From Prorocentrum cordatum (lineage: Eukaryota > Sar > Dinophyceae > Prorocentrales > Prorocentraceae): a stretch of 45,189 bases of DNA. Below the pieces are notes generated by a model. It was not told where the DNA came from. It did not search any database and worked only from the letters and a program-made list of their open reading frames with translations. A program made the position numbers and the translations under genes. Shown piece by piece: positions 29,804 through 39,986 of this stretch. Every line of letters starts with the position of its first letter. Position 1 is the stretch's first letter. The stretch is from NCBI GenBank assembly GCA_963575745.1, contig CAUYUJ010009402.1, forward strand, positions 208,456 to 253,644, in the 5' to 3' direction.

Positions 29804-30787
29804 TTACAGCACAGTCCAGGGAGAGGGCAAAAACTGTACGTTCTTCTCCCTCTTGATCTGCTGTGGGTGTCGGCCTTGGATTACATAGTTCCAGGCCGTA
29901 AGTCCTGCCCCTGTCTTCTTACAGGAACAGGGTTCACCCAGCTTCTTGACGCGGCCGCCTGTGCTGTAAGAGCCGCACCGACGGCAGATACAGAGGAAAG
30001 AGCCGTCCGTGCAGTCCAACAACGCACAAAGATGGTTGAACTTCTCAAGGAGGCTCGGGCACAGGCGGGGAGGCACTACACAGTGGCCAGGCGCTGGGCG
30101 CGCCTGACCTCGCTTGCCTTTCAGACACGTGCTGCACTGCCAAAACTCCCCAGACCAACACCACTCGTGGGGCGTCTTCGACGTCTGAGCTGGTGGGGCC
30201 TGGGGCTTGATGAATTGAACGCCAGATAAGTCGAGCCGCGGCCAGCGCGGCAAGAGCTTGGCTGCCAAGAGGATGACAGCCTTCGCAATCCTGATCTCAC
30301 GCTCGACGCGAGACAGGACGACAGGGTCGGCTTGGGGATGGACACTTGCGCCCCGCTTAGCCGCAAGGTCGGCATGAAAGTTACCTGCCCTCCGCCAAGC
30401 CTCCTGAGCAGAAATTCCTGCTTCATCTACAGCTTTGTGCGCGGCGACTTTGACCAGGCCCTGGAGGAGGGGGCCAGCACCCGCGAAGGCTTCCAGGACC
30501 GAGCCCGCGTAGGCCCTATGCCCCCCCAGGCGGTCCCGAGGCGCCCTGGAACACACAGAAATAACCGACGCACAATCCGAGAAAAGAGTCGCTGGCCCAT
30601 CTAAATTGACACCAGCAGCAGCCAGTGCCGTGAACTCAGCAGCCTGAGAAGACTGCGGCAAGTGAGGAGGCGGGGAAGGGGCACGTCCGCACGCCCGCAA
30701 ACCCGAGCCGCCGAGGTGCGCAACGCCGACACCCTCGCCAAGCAGGAGCGGGGCCACCCACGCCATCCCATGGGGGCCAGGGAGTGT
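29804..30787 (-). pseudogene. Second LINE: RNase H and C-terminal zinc region, 5'-truncated
   Basis: One uninterrupted frame of ~327 codons read on the minus strand, joined upstream to a polypyrimidine array, so the 5' part of the element is missing. It begins within RNase H after the first catalytic Asp: SSQAAEFTALAAAGV (catalytic Glu in Q-A-A-E), TLFSDCASVISVC (third Asp) and GNFHADLAAKRGAS (fourth). After a linker come two zinc-finger-like words: EFWQCSTCLKGKRGQ with a later H-C, and LCICRRCGSYSTGGRVKKLG followed by EPC. It closes at 29804, and after ~50 bases of 3' flank the polypurine array starts. In contrast to the first LINE this piece has no internal stop, so it is younger or still under constraint. 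ORF1, endonuclease and reverse transcriptase are absent. Confidence 0.8.
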
Positions 30788-31200
30788 CCCCCCCCCCTTC
30801 CTCCCCCTCCTCCTCTCCCTCCTCCTTCCTCTCCTCCTCCTCCTCCTCCTCCTCCTCCTCCTACTTATGTTCCTCCTGCTTTTTCCGCCTTTCTCCTTCT
30901 CCCCCCTCATCCTCCTCCTCATCATCCTCTTCCTTCTCTTTCTCTTTCTCCCCTCCTTCCTCTTCCGTCTTCCCCTCCTTTCTCTTTGTCCTCCTCCCTC
31001 CTCCTCACCCTCCTCCCTCCTCCTCCCTCCTCCTCCCTCCACCTCCCCATTCCTCCTTTTCCTCACCCCTCCGCATACTCTGTCTTCCCCCTCCTTATTT
31101 TCATAGTTTTCCTCCCTCCTCCTCCTCCCTCCTCCCCCTCCTCCTCCTGCTCCTCTGCCTCCTCTCTGTCTCTCATGGTCCTCCTTCCCTGTCCCCTCCT
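30788..31200. repeat. (CTC)n polypyrimidine array
   Basis: CTCCTCCTC-type pyrimidine sequence on the + strand: opposite strand bias to the array at 28585-29753. It begins exactly where the truncated LINE stops being recognisable. Confidence 0.95.
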
Positions 31201-31239
31201 CGGAGAGGCCAGGAGACGAGGCCAGGACAGCAGTCAAAT

Positions 31240-31904
31240 GTATAGTTTTGTAGACTGCAGTAGTCTGGTTGGCACATACCTATCTGACCCTGGAAGGCGT
31301 GGCGCACCAGCCATCATCTGCCAGAGCCCCAGCTGGGTTGCACAGTGGCGCCATCACACTTTCAACGTGGTGAAGGGCTGACGCACAAGAATGGGTACGA
31401 CAACTTCAGGATTTTCAGATACGACAGCTCTGGAAGGACAACGAAGCACAACCCACATGATACGAGAGACAGGTACACCATACGGCAGTTGGCACACACG
31501 TACTGTTTGAATTTGGGACCGGTATCCCGATGTCAAAGATTCCGTAATTCAGCATTGGGAGAGAACGAGAGAGAAAGACATAGAGAAACGGAGAGGACGT
31601 CAGATAGCAAACCCGCAATTATCATCACAATCACCGTCATTTTCAGCAGTGTCCTCGTCGTCGTCGTCACCATCACGATCATTCCAAACGGAGGCGGTTC
31701 GGATGGGCTGGACAGAGTCAGCACGCCCGACAGGCATCAGGCGCCTTCTGTTCACCTCGTGTGCGCACGCCAGTCGCTCCTGCCCTGCAGAAGTGACTGT
31801 AGGCAGGCCATCGCTCAATTTCTCCAGAGTTGTGCGAGAAGGGGGCGGAGCAGACGTATTTGCCTCACCCATGGCCGCCGGGTGCGATTGGTTCAATGGT
31901 TGGC
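31240..31904. other. Unique sequence between arrays, no recognised gene
   Basis: About 660 bp of mixed composition. Open frames run through it only because they extend into the TCA array downstream. A GAGAGAAAGACATAGAGA purine patch lies near 31570. No domain, start or splice signal is convincing. Confidence 0.4.
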
Positions 31905-31928
31905 CATCAGCATCAGCATCAGCATCAG

Positions 31929-31972
<44 letters not shown>

Positions 31973-32411
31973 GCAGCATCATCCTCACCATCATCATCCG
32001 CATCATCATCGTCATCATCATCAGCAGCACCATCGCCAACCTCACCGTCACCATCGCTAGCAACGCAATCATCATCACTATCATCATCAGCATCATCATA
32101 GCCATCACCGGTACCACCACCGTCGTCGTCATTGTCATCATCACCTATCTCATCACCATTGCCATCACTATCACCATCGCCACCATCGTCATCATCAACA
32201 ACAACATCAACATCGCCATCAGTATCACCATCATCAGCAACATCAACATCAATATCAACATCAACACCGTCTCCACCATCATCAGTAACATCATCATCAT
32301 ACTCATCATCATCATCATCATCATCATCAGCATCATCATAATCATCATCACCGTCATCATCCGCAGCAGCAGGCGCATCAGCATCAGCAGCAGCACCTCC
32401 AGCATCATCGG

Positions 32412-32442
<31 letters not shown>

Positions 32443-32745
32443 TCCATCACCATCATCATCCTCATAAGCATCATCATCATCATCATCAGCATCATCATCA
32501 TCATCATCATCATCACCATCATCCTCATCATTACCATCGTCACCATCATCATCCGCAGCATCATCGTCATCATCATCATCAGCAGCAGCACCATCATCAG
32601 CATCAGCAACAGCATCATCATCATCATCAGCATCGTCATCATCATCAGCATCATCATTGCCAACATCATCATCATCATCATCATCATCAGCATCATCATC
32701 CACATAATCATCATCACCATCATGACCACCATCAGCATCATCCTC
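31905..32745 (+). repeat. (TCA)n array, ~840 bp
   Basis: Trinucleotide array of TCA with CCA, GCA, ACA and TCG variants (ATCATCATC, CATCAGCATC). It gives poly-Ser, poly-His, poly-Ile and, on the other strand, poly-Asp and poly-Met frames, none a supported gene. Confidence 0.95.
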
Positions 32746-32759
32746 TTATGCTCCCTATT

Positions 32760-33171
32760 CTCCCTCGTCCTACCAACTCCTTCCTCTTCCTCCTCCCTCA
32801 TCCTTCATTATCCTCCTCCCTCCTCCTCCTCCTCCTTCTCCTCCTCCCTCCTCCTCCCAGACCTCCTTCTCCTCCAACGCCTCCTCCTCCTCCTCCTCCT
32901 CCTCCTCCTCCTCCTCCCCCTTCTCCTCCTCCTCCTTCTCATCATCATCATCATCATCATCAGCATCATCATATCATGATATCATCATATTCATCATCAT
33001 CATTCATCAGCATCAGCCACCATCATCAGCATCAGCATCAGCAGCAGCGTCATCGTATCATCATCATCCTCATTCAGCATCCTCATCATCATCATCATCA
33101 TCCATCATTCATCATCATCATTATCATCATCATCACATCATCCATCATCCTCATCATCTCACATCGCCTAT

Positions 33172-33216
<45 letters not shown>

Positions 33217-33549
33217 TTATCCATTCATCATCATCCTCATCATTCATCATATCATCATCAGAATCAGCACATCATATCATCATCATCATATCATCATCAT
33301 CACATCATATCATCATCAGCATCAGCATCATTATTCTCTTCCCTCCCCCATCATTCTCCTCCTCCCCCTCCTCCTCCTCCTTCTCCTCCTGCCCTCCTCC
33401 TCCTCCTCCTCCGCCTTCTCTCCTCCTTTTCCTCACCTCCTCTTCTCCCTCCTCCTCCTCCTCCTCCTCCTCCTCCTCCTCCTCATCATCATCATCATCA
33501 TCATCATCCTCTGTCCTCCTCTCCTCCTCCTCGTCGTCCTCCTCCTCCT
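32760..33549 (+). repeat. Alternating CTC and TCA arrays
   Basis: CTC array at about 32770-32940, TCA array at 32941-33345, CTC array at 33350-33480, short TCA run at 33481-33510, then CTC again. The last CTC unit touches the first base of the DinoSL relic at 33550. Confidence 0.95.
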
Positions 33550-33571
33550 TCCGTAGCCATTTTGGCTCAAG
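33550..33571 (+). other. Perfect DinoSL (spliced-leader) relic
   Basis: Bases 33551-33570 read CCGTAGCCATTTTGGCTCAA, with T before and G after: an exact match to the 22-nt dinoflagellate spliced-leader exon (D-CCGTAG...CAAG). In an SL RNA gene this would be followed at once by a GT splice donor and an Sm-binding site; here TCGGGTCTGC follows, so it is not an SL RNA gene but a leader carried back into the genome with a reverse-transcribed mRNA. It starts the unit that holds the intact ORF1-like gene. Confidence 0.95.
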
Positions 33572-33858
33572 TCGGGTCTGCAGGGGTAGAATAATTGGGA
33601 AGGGCTATTTCTCTCCTACGAGCCAAGTTTGGACTTCTGGGCTTCCTGGGTGGCGTCCCCGGGGTTCGTGGACTATAAACGGTTACTGCGGCCTGGCTGG
33701 CCTTACATCCGTCACGGCGCCGCCATGTCGCGCCGCCTCGCTGCTGGGACGGCACGCCGTGGATCAACCGTGGCGACCTCAAGCAGTGCTCCACATGCAA
33801 CCTACATAAAGGAGTCTGTTACGGTGGTCCCGAACCGCCCAAAGGGAACCCTGCGACC

Positions 33859-34950
33859 ATGTCCACGGGCTCACCGAAGGCATTTAAGGGTAAATCAGAC
33901 ACCGCCCCCATGGCTGAGCAGCTTGCCGACCTCCAGGCCATGGTCAAGAAGCTCACGGTCGCCCAGTCGCCTCCCTCATGGGGTGCTGCTGCTGGGGGGA
34001 GTGCTTCTGCTGCTGGGGCGGGCGTCGGATTGGACAGTGGGCACCCTCATGGGGCTCCCACTGGTGACAACGGAGGTACCGCTGACCCGTCGGAGAAGCA
34101 GGTCAAGCGTGACCGCAGCAAGAAGATCAATGAGCTCCTTAAGGTCTATGATGGATCCTCCGTGGCCTCTGACCTGGTGCAGGTCAAGTCCCTCACCGAA
34201 GAGAAGGAGCGCTTGGGCAAGGAGCTCGACGCCGAGCGCCCCTTGGAGGATCAGGTCACCTCCCTCACCACGAGGCTGCGGAACTCCCGTGCCAGGGCCA
34301 AGCGCCTTCGCGAGGAGCACGCTCATAAGCAGCCGGTCATCGACGAGCTGGTTGCCAAGCAGACGGTGCTCCAGGACTCCCTGGCCGAGGCAGATGCCGA
34401 AGTCGCGCGGCTGGAGGCGGAGGTCCAGCGTTTGGGCGCCGACCGAGCCCCTCCGCCCACTGCTGGCAAGCCCGCGCTCCATGAACTGCTGCCGAAGTGC
34501 GCTGTCAACGTCCAGCAGCTTGGCGAGTTGGCCGTGGAGCTCGGCTTGGACCCCAGCCTCCAGGCGGAGCTGGAGACGGCGGCCAAAGTCTTCGGGAGGC
34601 TCCATGAGCTTCCCCAGGCGAAGCCGCCGGCGGCGCAGGCGCCCGCTGCTGCCCCTGCTCCCGCGACCCCTGCTGGAGAAGAAGGAGGAGGAGTTGCTTC
34701 CACCGCCATTCTTCCCGCGGGCCAGATGCAGGTCCTCGCCGAGGAAGCCGCCAGGAAAGACGCGGATATCGGCATCGACCTCATTGAATCCGCCGAGCTG
34801 CGGGAGGCGTTGGAGGCGGCAGGACTCACGCAGCCTGACGAGTCCACCGACTTGGACATGCGGGTGGCGTTCAAGCGTGTCGTCGACTGCATCACGCATG
34901 CGGCTACGGCGCACAAGAGGAAGAATAAGGCTCGATCAGCCCTTTTCTGA
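33859..34950 (+). CDS. Intact ORF1-like coiled-coil protein, 363 residues
   Basis: A complete frame from the ATG at 33859 to TGA at 34948-34950. Residues ~1-80 are mixed and Gly/Ala/Ser-rich; ~80-190 form a strong charged coiled coil (LTEEKERLGKELDAE, then RLREEHAHKQPVIDELVAKQ and EADAEVARLEAEVQRLG); an Ala/Pro-rich linker (AKPPAAQAPAAAPAPATP) follows; a helical tail ends in AHKRKNKARSALF. The plan matches the ORF1 relic at 20832, so it is probably a LINE RNA-binding protein, but a host retrogene is possible. The frame is open upstream to about 33680 without an ATG and encodes CSTCNLHKGVCYGG, a zinc-finger-like word; the true protein may therefore begin further upstream with a non-ATG start, an intron or a frameshift. 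A DinoSL relic lies 287 bases before the ATG. Confidence 0.75.
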   Translation: MSTGSPKAFKGKSDTAPMAEQLADLQAMVKKLTVAQSPPSWGAAAGGSASAAGAGVGLDSGHPHGAPTGDNGGTADPSEKQVKRDRSKKINELLKVYDGSSVASDLVQVKSLTEEKERLGKELDAERPLEDQVTSLTTRLRNSRARAKRLREEHAHKQPVIDELVAKQTVLQDSLAEADAEVARLEAEVQRLGADRAPPPTAGKPALHELLPKCAVNVQQLGELAVELGLDPSLQAELETAAKVFGRLHELPQAKPPAAQAPAAAPAPATPAGEEGGGVASTAILPAGQMQVLAEEAARKDADIGIDLIESAELREALEAAGLTQPDESTDLDMRVAFKRVVDCITHAATAHKRKNKARSALF

Positions 34951-35089
34951 GAGCAGCGCCTGCCAGCGCGACCGCACGGATGGGACGTGCCATGCGCAGA
35001 CCATTCGATGTGAGTGCAATGCGCCAGCCTGCTGTGACGGGCTGTGCGGCCATCAAATTGACAGGAAGTCCCATGGGCGGAATGTCAGC

Positions 35090-35189
35090 NNNNNNNNNNN
35101 NNNNNNNNNNNNNNNNNNNNNNNNNNNNNNNNNNNNNNNNNNNNNNNNNNNNNNNNNNNNNNNNNNNNNNNNNNNNNNNNNNNNNNNNN
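35090..35189. other. Assembly gap (100 N)
   Basis: Exactly 100 undetermined bases, the usual placeholder for a gap of unknown size. It removes the catalytic part of the Helitron Rep protein on the right and whatever followed the ORF1-like gene on the left. Sequence at 34951-35089 has no recognised gene. Confidence 0.99.
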
Positions 35190-36753
35190 TCTTCTCGAGT
35201 CGGCCGTGAAAAACTCGCGCGCAAATGTCGGGCCGGTCCGCCGCAGTTTGCCCTGGCGACAGCGCCGCGACAATGTCCGGCCACGTGGGGTTGCAAGTGA
35301 GGGTGATGAAAAAGGTGGGCCATCCGAGTCTGCGAGCCAACTCCATTGCGTCGGTGCGTAGGCGACGCAAATGGCGCGGGGAGCCAGGCACGCTGCTGGG
35401 CAGGTAATATTTTTGGCCGATGGTGGTGCTGTCGGGGCGTTCGTTGGCGAGGACTTCGCACAACTGGTTTCGGGTTGCTGTGCGCGCGGCCTGCTCCCGA
35501 CGTATGAGAGACAGTCGCTCGTCCTCCATGCGGCAGTACATGTTGATGAGCCATTCGTTGAGCAGCCGACCGCACAGATGGAGGTGTGGCAAGCGAAGAA
35601 TCTGCTGCCGGTACCACCACATTTGTGATATGGAGGAGCCGTTCGCCAAGCGTAAGTCCGGGCTCCAGCCGCGGCCGCCGCGGGGAAACCAGAGTGGGTA
35701 GCTCAAGGGTTCGTACAGTGCGTTGAGGGGGTGGATGTAGCATGGCTCCGCGTCAGACCTGAGGCGAAAAAGAACGGCGCGAGGTTCGCGAGGCATGTTG
35801 TCTGTGTCGTCGACGAGAGCAGCGACCTCGGCTACGGCGGGGCGGTGCTGCAAACGGATGGCCACCTCCTGGGGGCTCCGCGCGGTGTTGAAGACGCGCT
35901 GGAGTGATTGCATGTAGGGGTTCTGTTCGAGGATGAGGGTCTCTAAACGTCGCAGCAAGTGTCCGGGTAGTCCCATCTTTGCGCCAGTGGACGCGCGCTC
36001 GGCAGGGTCGATGAGCAAGTACCGTAGGGGCGTCACCACGTCTGGGTTGAACACTCTTCGGTACATGGTCCCGTGGATGCGGATGTTTGACGGGCTCAGC
36101 TCGTTCCCGAAGCGCAGCTCTCTGATCTGAGTGGAGCTTTGCACTTCGTGCATCGCCAGTGAGAACATGTTGTTGAATCGTCGTGAGTGAGCTGAAAAAC
36201 TCGTCAACCGAGGGGCATTCGTAGTAGGGTCATGGACGGGCCTTCCAGCGGCGTCCTTGTAGGTCCAAGTGGTGCTGAAGAGTCGGAGGAGGTCGGGGCC
36301 GGGTCGAGGGAAGAACATATCGAAGTCGACGACGTATTTGCCGCCGCTGCAGCAGAAGCCGTGTACCTCATGTGCGAAAAGGAGGGCGCCACAGTGCGTG
36401 CAAGAATGGTTTTGAGGGCCCAGGTCGTGGGTGGTTCGAGGTCGCCCCCCTGATGGACCGGAGCCAATACACACTGAGCACGCCCGCACACTCGCAGGTG
36501 CATCGCGCTGGGCGTTCGAAAATGCATCCCTTGGCTGCGCCACGCCGCATCTGGAGCACGTGAATGTTGTCGGGCTTTGTCGTTGGTTGTCGGCGGCGCA
36601 CTCTCGGCAAGTATGATCTCCCGTGTGTAGGCGCCTCGTGGCGAAGTCGGAGTAGGTTTTGGCCACTCCGCAGACGGAGCACGTCAGTGTGGCCGCGGCT
36701 GGTCTACCGCGCCGTCCGGCCGGTGGGGGCACGGATCTCGGAGTCGCGCTCAT
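35190..36753 (-). CDS. Helitron Rep/helicase, N-terminal 521 residues (cut by gap)
   Basis: The ATG is at 36753. Two CX2C pairs (Cys 25/28 with 49/52; 66/69 with 92/95) form zinc ribbons, and a third cluster (Cys 118/121 with 134/135 in the GFCCSGGKYVV word) is the zinc finger typical of Helitron transposases. The Helitron N-terminal domain follows. Residues ~440-521 hold QKYYLPSSVPGSPRHLRRLR and FFITLTCNPTWPDI, the hallmark first Rep motif, then ICARVFHGRLEK. The HUH histidines, the tyrosines and the SF1 helicase would lie beyond the gap. The protein nicks and replicates the element by a rolling circle. The visible part has no stop or frameshift, so the copy may be recent. Helitron ends (5' TC, 3' CTRR hairpin) were not found. 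Confidence 0.9.
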
Positions 36754-36779
36754 GGTTTGAGCCGTGCGGGCTGCGGAAT

Positions 36780-38585
36780 CAGCCAGGGCTCATAGGGCTC
36801 ACAGGGCTCAGAAGGCGCATATGGCCATAGGGATCATAGGGGTCGTAGGGCTCATGGGGCTCACAGGGGCTCGTAGGGCTCGTTGGGCTCATAGTGCTCG
36901 TGGGGCTCATAGGGGTCCTAGGGCTCATAGGGTGCATAGGGCTCGCAGGGCTCGTAGGGCTCATGGGGGTCATAGGGCTCGTAGGGCTCATAGAGCTCAT
37001 AGGGCTCATAGGGCCTGGTGGCTTCATAGGGCTCGTAGGGCTCGCAGGGCTCCTAGGTGTCGTAGTTCGCACAGGGCTCGTAGGGCTCATAGGGCTCATG
37101 AGGCTCACAGGGGTCATAGGGCCTATAGGGCTCGTATGGCTCATACGGTTCGTTGGGCTCGTGGGGCTCAGAGGTCTCGTAGATATCATAGGTCTCACAC
37201 GGCTCATAGGGCTCATAGGGTCCCCACGGCTCATAGGGCTCGTAGGGCTCATAGGGGTCACAGCGCTCGTAAGGCTTATAGGGGTCATAGGGCTCATAGG
37301 GCTCATATGTATCATAGGGCTCATAGTGCTCATAAGGCTGCCACGTAATAGGTCTCAAAAGGCACATAGGGCTCATAGGGGTCGTAGGGCTCATAGGGCT
37401 TAGTGGGCCCATAGGCATCGTAGGGCTCATAGTGCGCATAGGGCTCATAGGGCTCATAGTGCGCATAGGGCTCGTAGGGCTCGTAGGGTTCATAGGGCTC
37501 ATAGGGCTCATAGGGCTCATAGGGCTCATGCGTCTCATAGGGCTCATGGGGCTCATAGGGCTCTCCGGGGGCACGGGGCTCATAGGGCTCAGTGGGTTCA
37601 TAGGGCTCATAGGGCTCGTAAGGCTCAGTGGGCTCATAGGGCTCACAGGGCGCGTAGGGCTCATAGGGCTCTGGGTGCTCCCAGGGCTCGTAGGGCTCAT
37701 AGGGCTCGCAGGGCTGGTAAAGCTTATAGGGCTCATAGGGCTCAGAGGGGTCATAGTGCCCATAGTGCTGGCGCGTAATAGGTCGCGAAGGGCTCATAGG
37801 GTTCATATGGCTCATAGGGCTCGTAGGGCTCATAGGGCTCATGAGGCTCATAGGGCTCATTTGGGTCACACGGATCATAAGGGTCATAGGGCGCATAGGA
37901 CTTATAGGGATCGTAGGGCTCCTCATGGGGCTCATAGGGCTCATAGGGCGCATAGGGCTCATAGGGCTCATGTGGCGCATAGGGCTCATAGGGTTCACAG
38001 GGCTCGTAGGGCTCGTAGGGCTTGCAGGGCTCATGGGGCTCATAGGGCTCGTACGGCTCATAGGGCTCCTAGGCTCATGGGGCTCGTAGGGCTCGTAAGG
38101 CTCATAGGGCTCATAGGGCTCATAGGGCTCATAAGGGGTCTTCAGGCTCATAGGGCGCATAGGGCTCACAGTGTTTGTGGGGCTCATGGGGCTCGTAGTG
38201 CTCGTAGGACCCATAGGGCTCATATGGCTCAGTGGGTCCATAGGGCTCATAGGGCTCATAGGGCTCGTGGGGCTCATGGGGCTCATTGGGCTCATAGGGC
38301 TCATAGGGTTCACCGGGGTCACGGGGCTCATAGGGCTCATAGGGCACATCGGGCAGACCCGGCTCATAAGGCTCATAGGGCTCATGGGGCTCACGCGGTT
38401 CTGAGGCTCATAGGGCTCATTTGGCTCACACGGATCTGAAGGATCATAGGGCGCATAGGACTTATAGGGATCGTAGGGCTCCTCATAGGGCTCATGGGGC
38501 TCATAGGGCTCATAGGGCGCATAGGGCTCATAGGGCTCATAGGGCGCATAGGGCTCATAGGGCTCACAGGGCTCATGGGGGATCA
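36780..38585. repeat. 9-bp ATAGGGCTC array, block 1 (~200 units)
   Basis: About 1.8 kb of the unit ATAGGGCTC with point variants (CGTAGGGCTC, ATGGGGCTC, ATAGGGGTC). Because the unit is three codons, all frames give tripeptide repeats: Glu-Pro-Tyr and Met-Ser-Pro on the minus strand, Gly-Leu-Ile and Arg-Ala-His on the plus strand. These are not genes. A ~90-bp stretch near 37340-37380 and another near 37765-37795 contain a repeated ACGTAATAGGTC-type interruption, suggesting a higher-order unit of roughly 430 bp. Confidence 0.95.
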
Positions 38586-38751
38586 CCATGATTTTTCAAA
38601 TGTTGGGTAGGATTACTTTTGGGACTGGCGGGGGCGGGAGAGGCGCAAGCATGGCGGAGAAGGCGGAGTACAGCATGGAGAGTGTAAGAGGAGAGGAGGA
38701 GGAGCGCGAGGCGGCGAGGCGGCCCTGTGGCGGGGCGGTCAGCAGTCGCGT

Positions 38752-39986
38752 CTACGCGAACGGCACGCCGTCGTCCTTGTGCAGTTTGGGCAGGCGCGGA
38801 CGCAGGCAGAAAGCCATTGTGAGGTCCCGCAGTCGGAGCGGTTTGTGTCCTGGGCCGAAGCGGCCATTAATCCGCTCCAGGTGCCGGCGCGCCGCGGCGA
38901 AGTTCAGAATGCCGAGCTCGGCAGCGCCCTCGGCGGTTCCAGGGAGATGGCGCGCGATAGTGTCCCAGTCCTCGGCGGACCATTCCGTGTCGACCGTCCT
39001 GGAAGCCAGGGCGTCTATAAGCCGCAGATGGTGTCCCCGAGTGTACTTGCACCCCACGTGCAAGACGGGGAGTTTCGTCTTCGACGTTTCGAGGGTGAGG
39101 TCGAGGGCTCGCGGTGTTCTAGCCTCGAGCTGCAGGTCCGCAGTGGCGGCGGCGTGGTCGAGCAGGCTGTGCGTGCCCGTGGGGCTGCGCAGGAGTTGGT
39201 CTAGAACGGGTGTGCCCCCCCCACTGGGCGCGACGTGTCCCAGCGAGTCTCCTTCACGGGGTAGGCGCGGACAGCTGCTGCCATGGCGAGTGCGTTGGCC
39301 TCTGTTGGCTCGGTGGAGGCCGCGGCCAGCGCCGCTAGGGCGGCGCAAACAGGCCGACGGCGAGGCACGATGTGCAGCAAGGACAGCCACCACAGCGCGT
39401 GGGATTCGGTGCAAGCCGGTCTGGAGCGAAGCTCGTCGTACGCGTGGTACATGGTGACCACGTCGGCGCGCTGGTCCATGCGAGTCCACACGGACAACGC
39501 AGCCGATGCGTCCCGGAGAAGGTTGTCTGCAAAGTCCTGGAAGTCCGGGTCTGGCCGCCAGGGTGGTTCTCTGGCAGGGCCAGGGCCCTCCGGTGACGAG
39601 GCCTCGGCGTCCGCAGCAGGGGGCTCGTCAGCGATGGGAAACGTCGCTGGCGCGTCCTCGATGGCGAGGATGGGGTCTACGCAAGGAAGGTCGGCATCGG
39701 CGTCGTCGCCCGCGCGCAGTGCGACGAGCTCAGCCTCCAGTGTCCGAATCTTCCGAAGAGCCCAGGAGGTATCCGTGCGCGGCGGTGGGTCGGGCTCCGT
39801 CCAATGCGCGGCCAAGCGCTGCAGCAAAATGCTGCGGGCTCCGCCGCACGGAACGCCATTGGCGCTGCAAGTGGACGAAAGAGTTGCCCACGACGCCGCA
39901 AAAATTGCATCGTCGATCGTGGTCAAAGGCGGCGCGCCACCTGTGGAACATCGATGCTTGCGTTTGGCGGGCGGGTTTGCTGCCAT
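38752..39986 (-). pseudogene. SAP-like protein, frameshifted, ~410 residues
   Basis: The ATG at 39986 starts a basic N-terminus (MAANPPAKRKHRC). Residues ~34-62 (WATLSSTCSANGVPCGGARS, then ILLQRLAAHW) have the spacing of a SAP helix-extension-helix, a small DNA-binding module. A short coiled coil (RKIRTLEAELVALRAG), an acidic linker and a helical domain (DFADNLLRDASAALSVWTRM) follow. At about 39215-39224 a run of eight C (+ strand) breaks the frame: one frame stops at 39201, while the other continues with a globular C-terminal part (LHVGCKYTRGHHLRLIDALA) to a TAG at 38752. A single-base slip, real or from sequencing, explains this. The gene shares its strand with the Helitron Rep ORF and lies between two 9-bp arrays. 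SAP assignment is tentative; the rest is unrecognised. Confidence 0.55.

Noticed and set aside
28585-33549. Long Glu/Arg/Gly-rich, Ser/Pro/Leu-rich and Asp-rich open frames
   Set aside because: They are translations of GGA, CTC and TCA microsatellites.
33550-33700. SL RNA gene (donor of the spliced leader)
   Set aside because: The exon is not followed by a GT donor and no Sm-binding site or tandem SL gene unit is present; an ORF follows instead.
36780-38585. Long Glu-Pro-Tyr and Met-Ser-Pro repeat proteins
   Set aside because: The unit is exactly 9 bp, so every frame without a stop in one unit stays open. All six frames give such proteins, none has a convincing start, and variants are not biased to silent changes.
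38588-39457. Plus-strand frames over the SAP-like gene
   Set aside because: Arg/Ser-rich shadows of the minus-strand gene, which has the more protein-like composition and a recognisable module.
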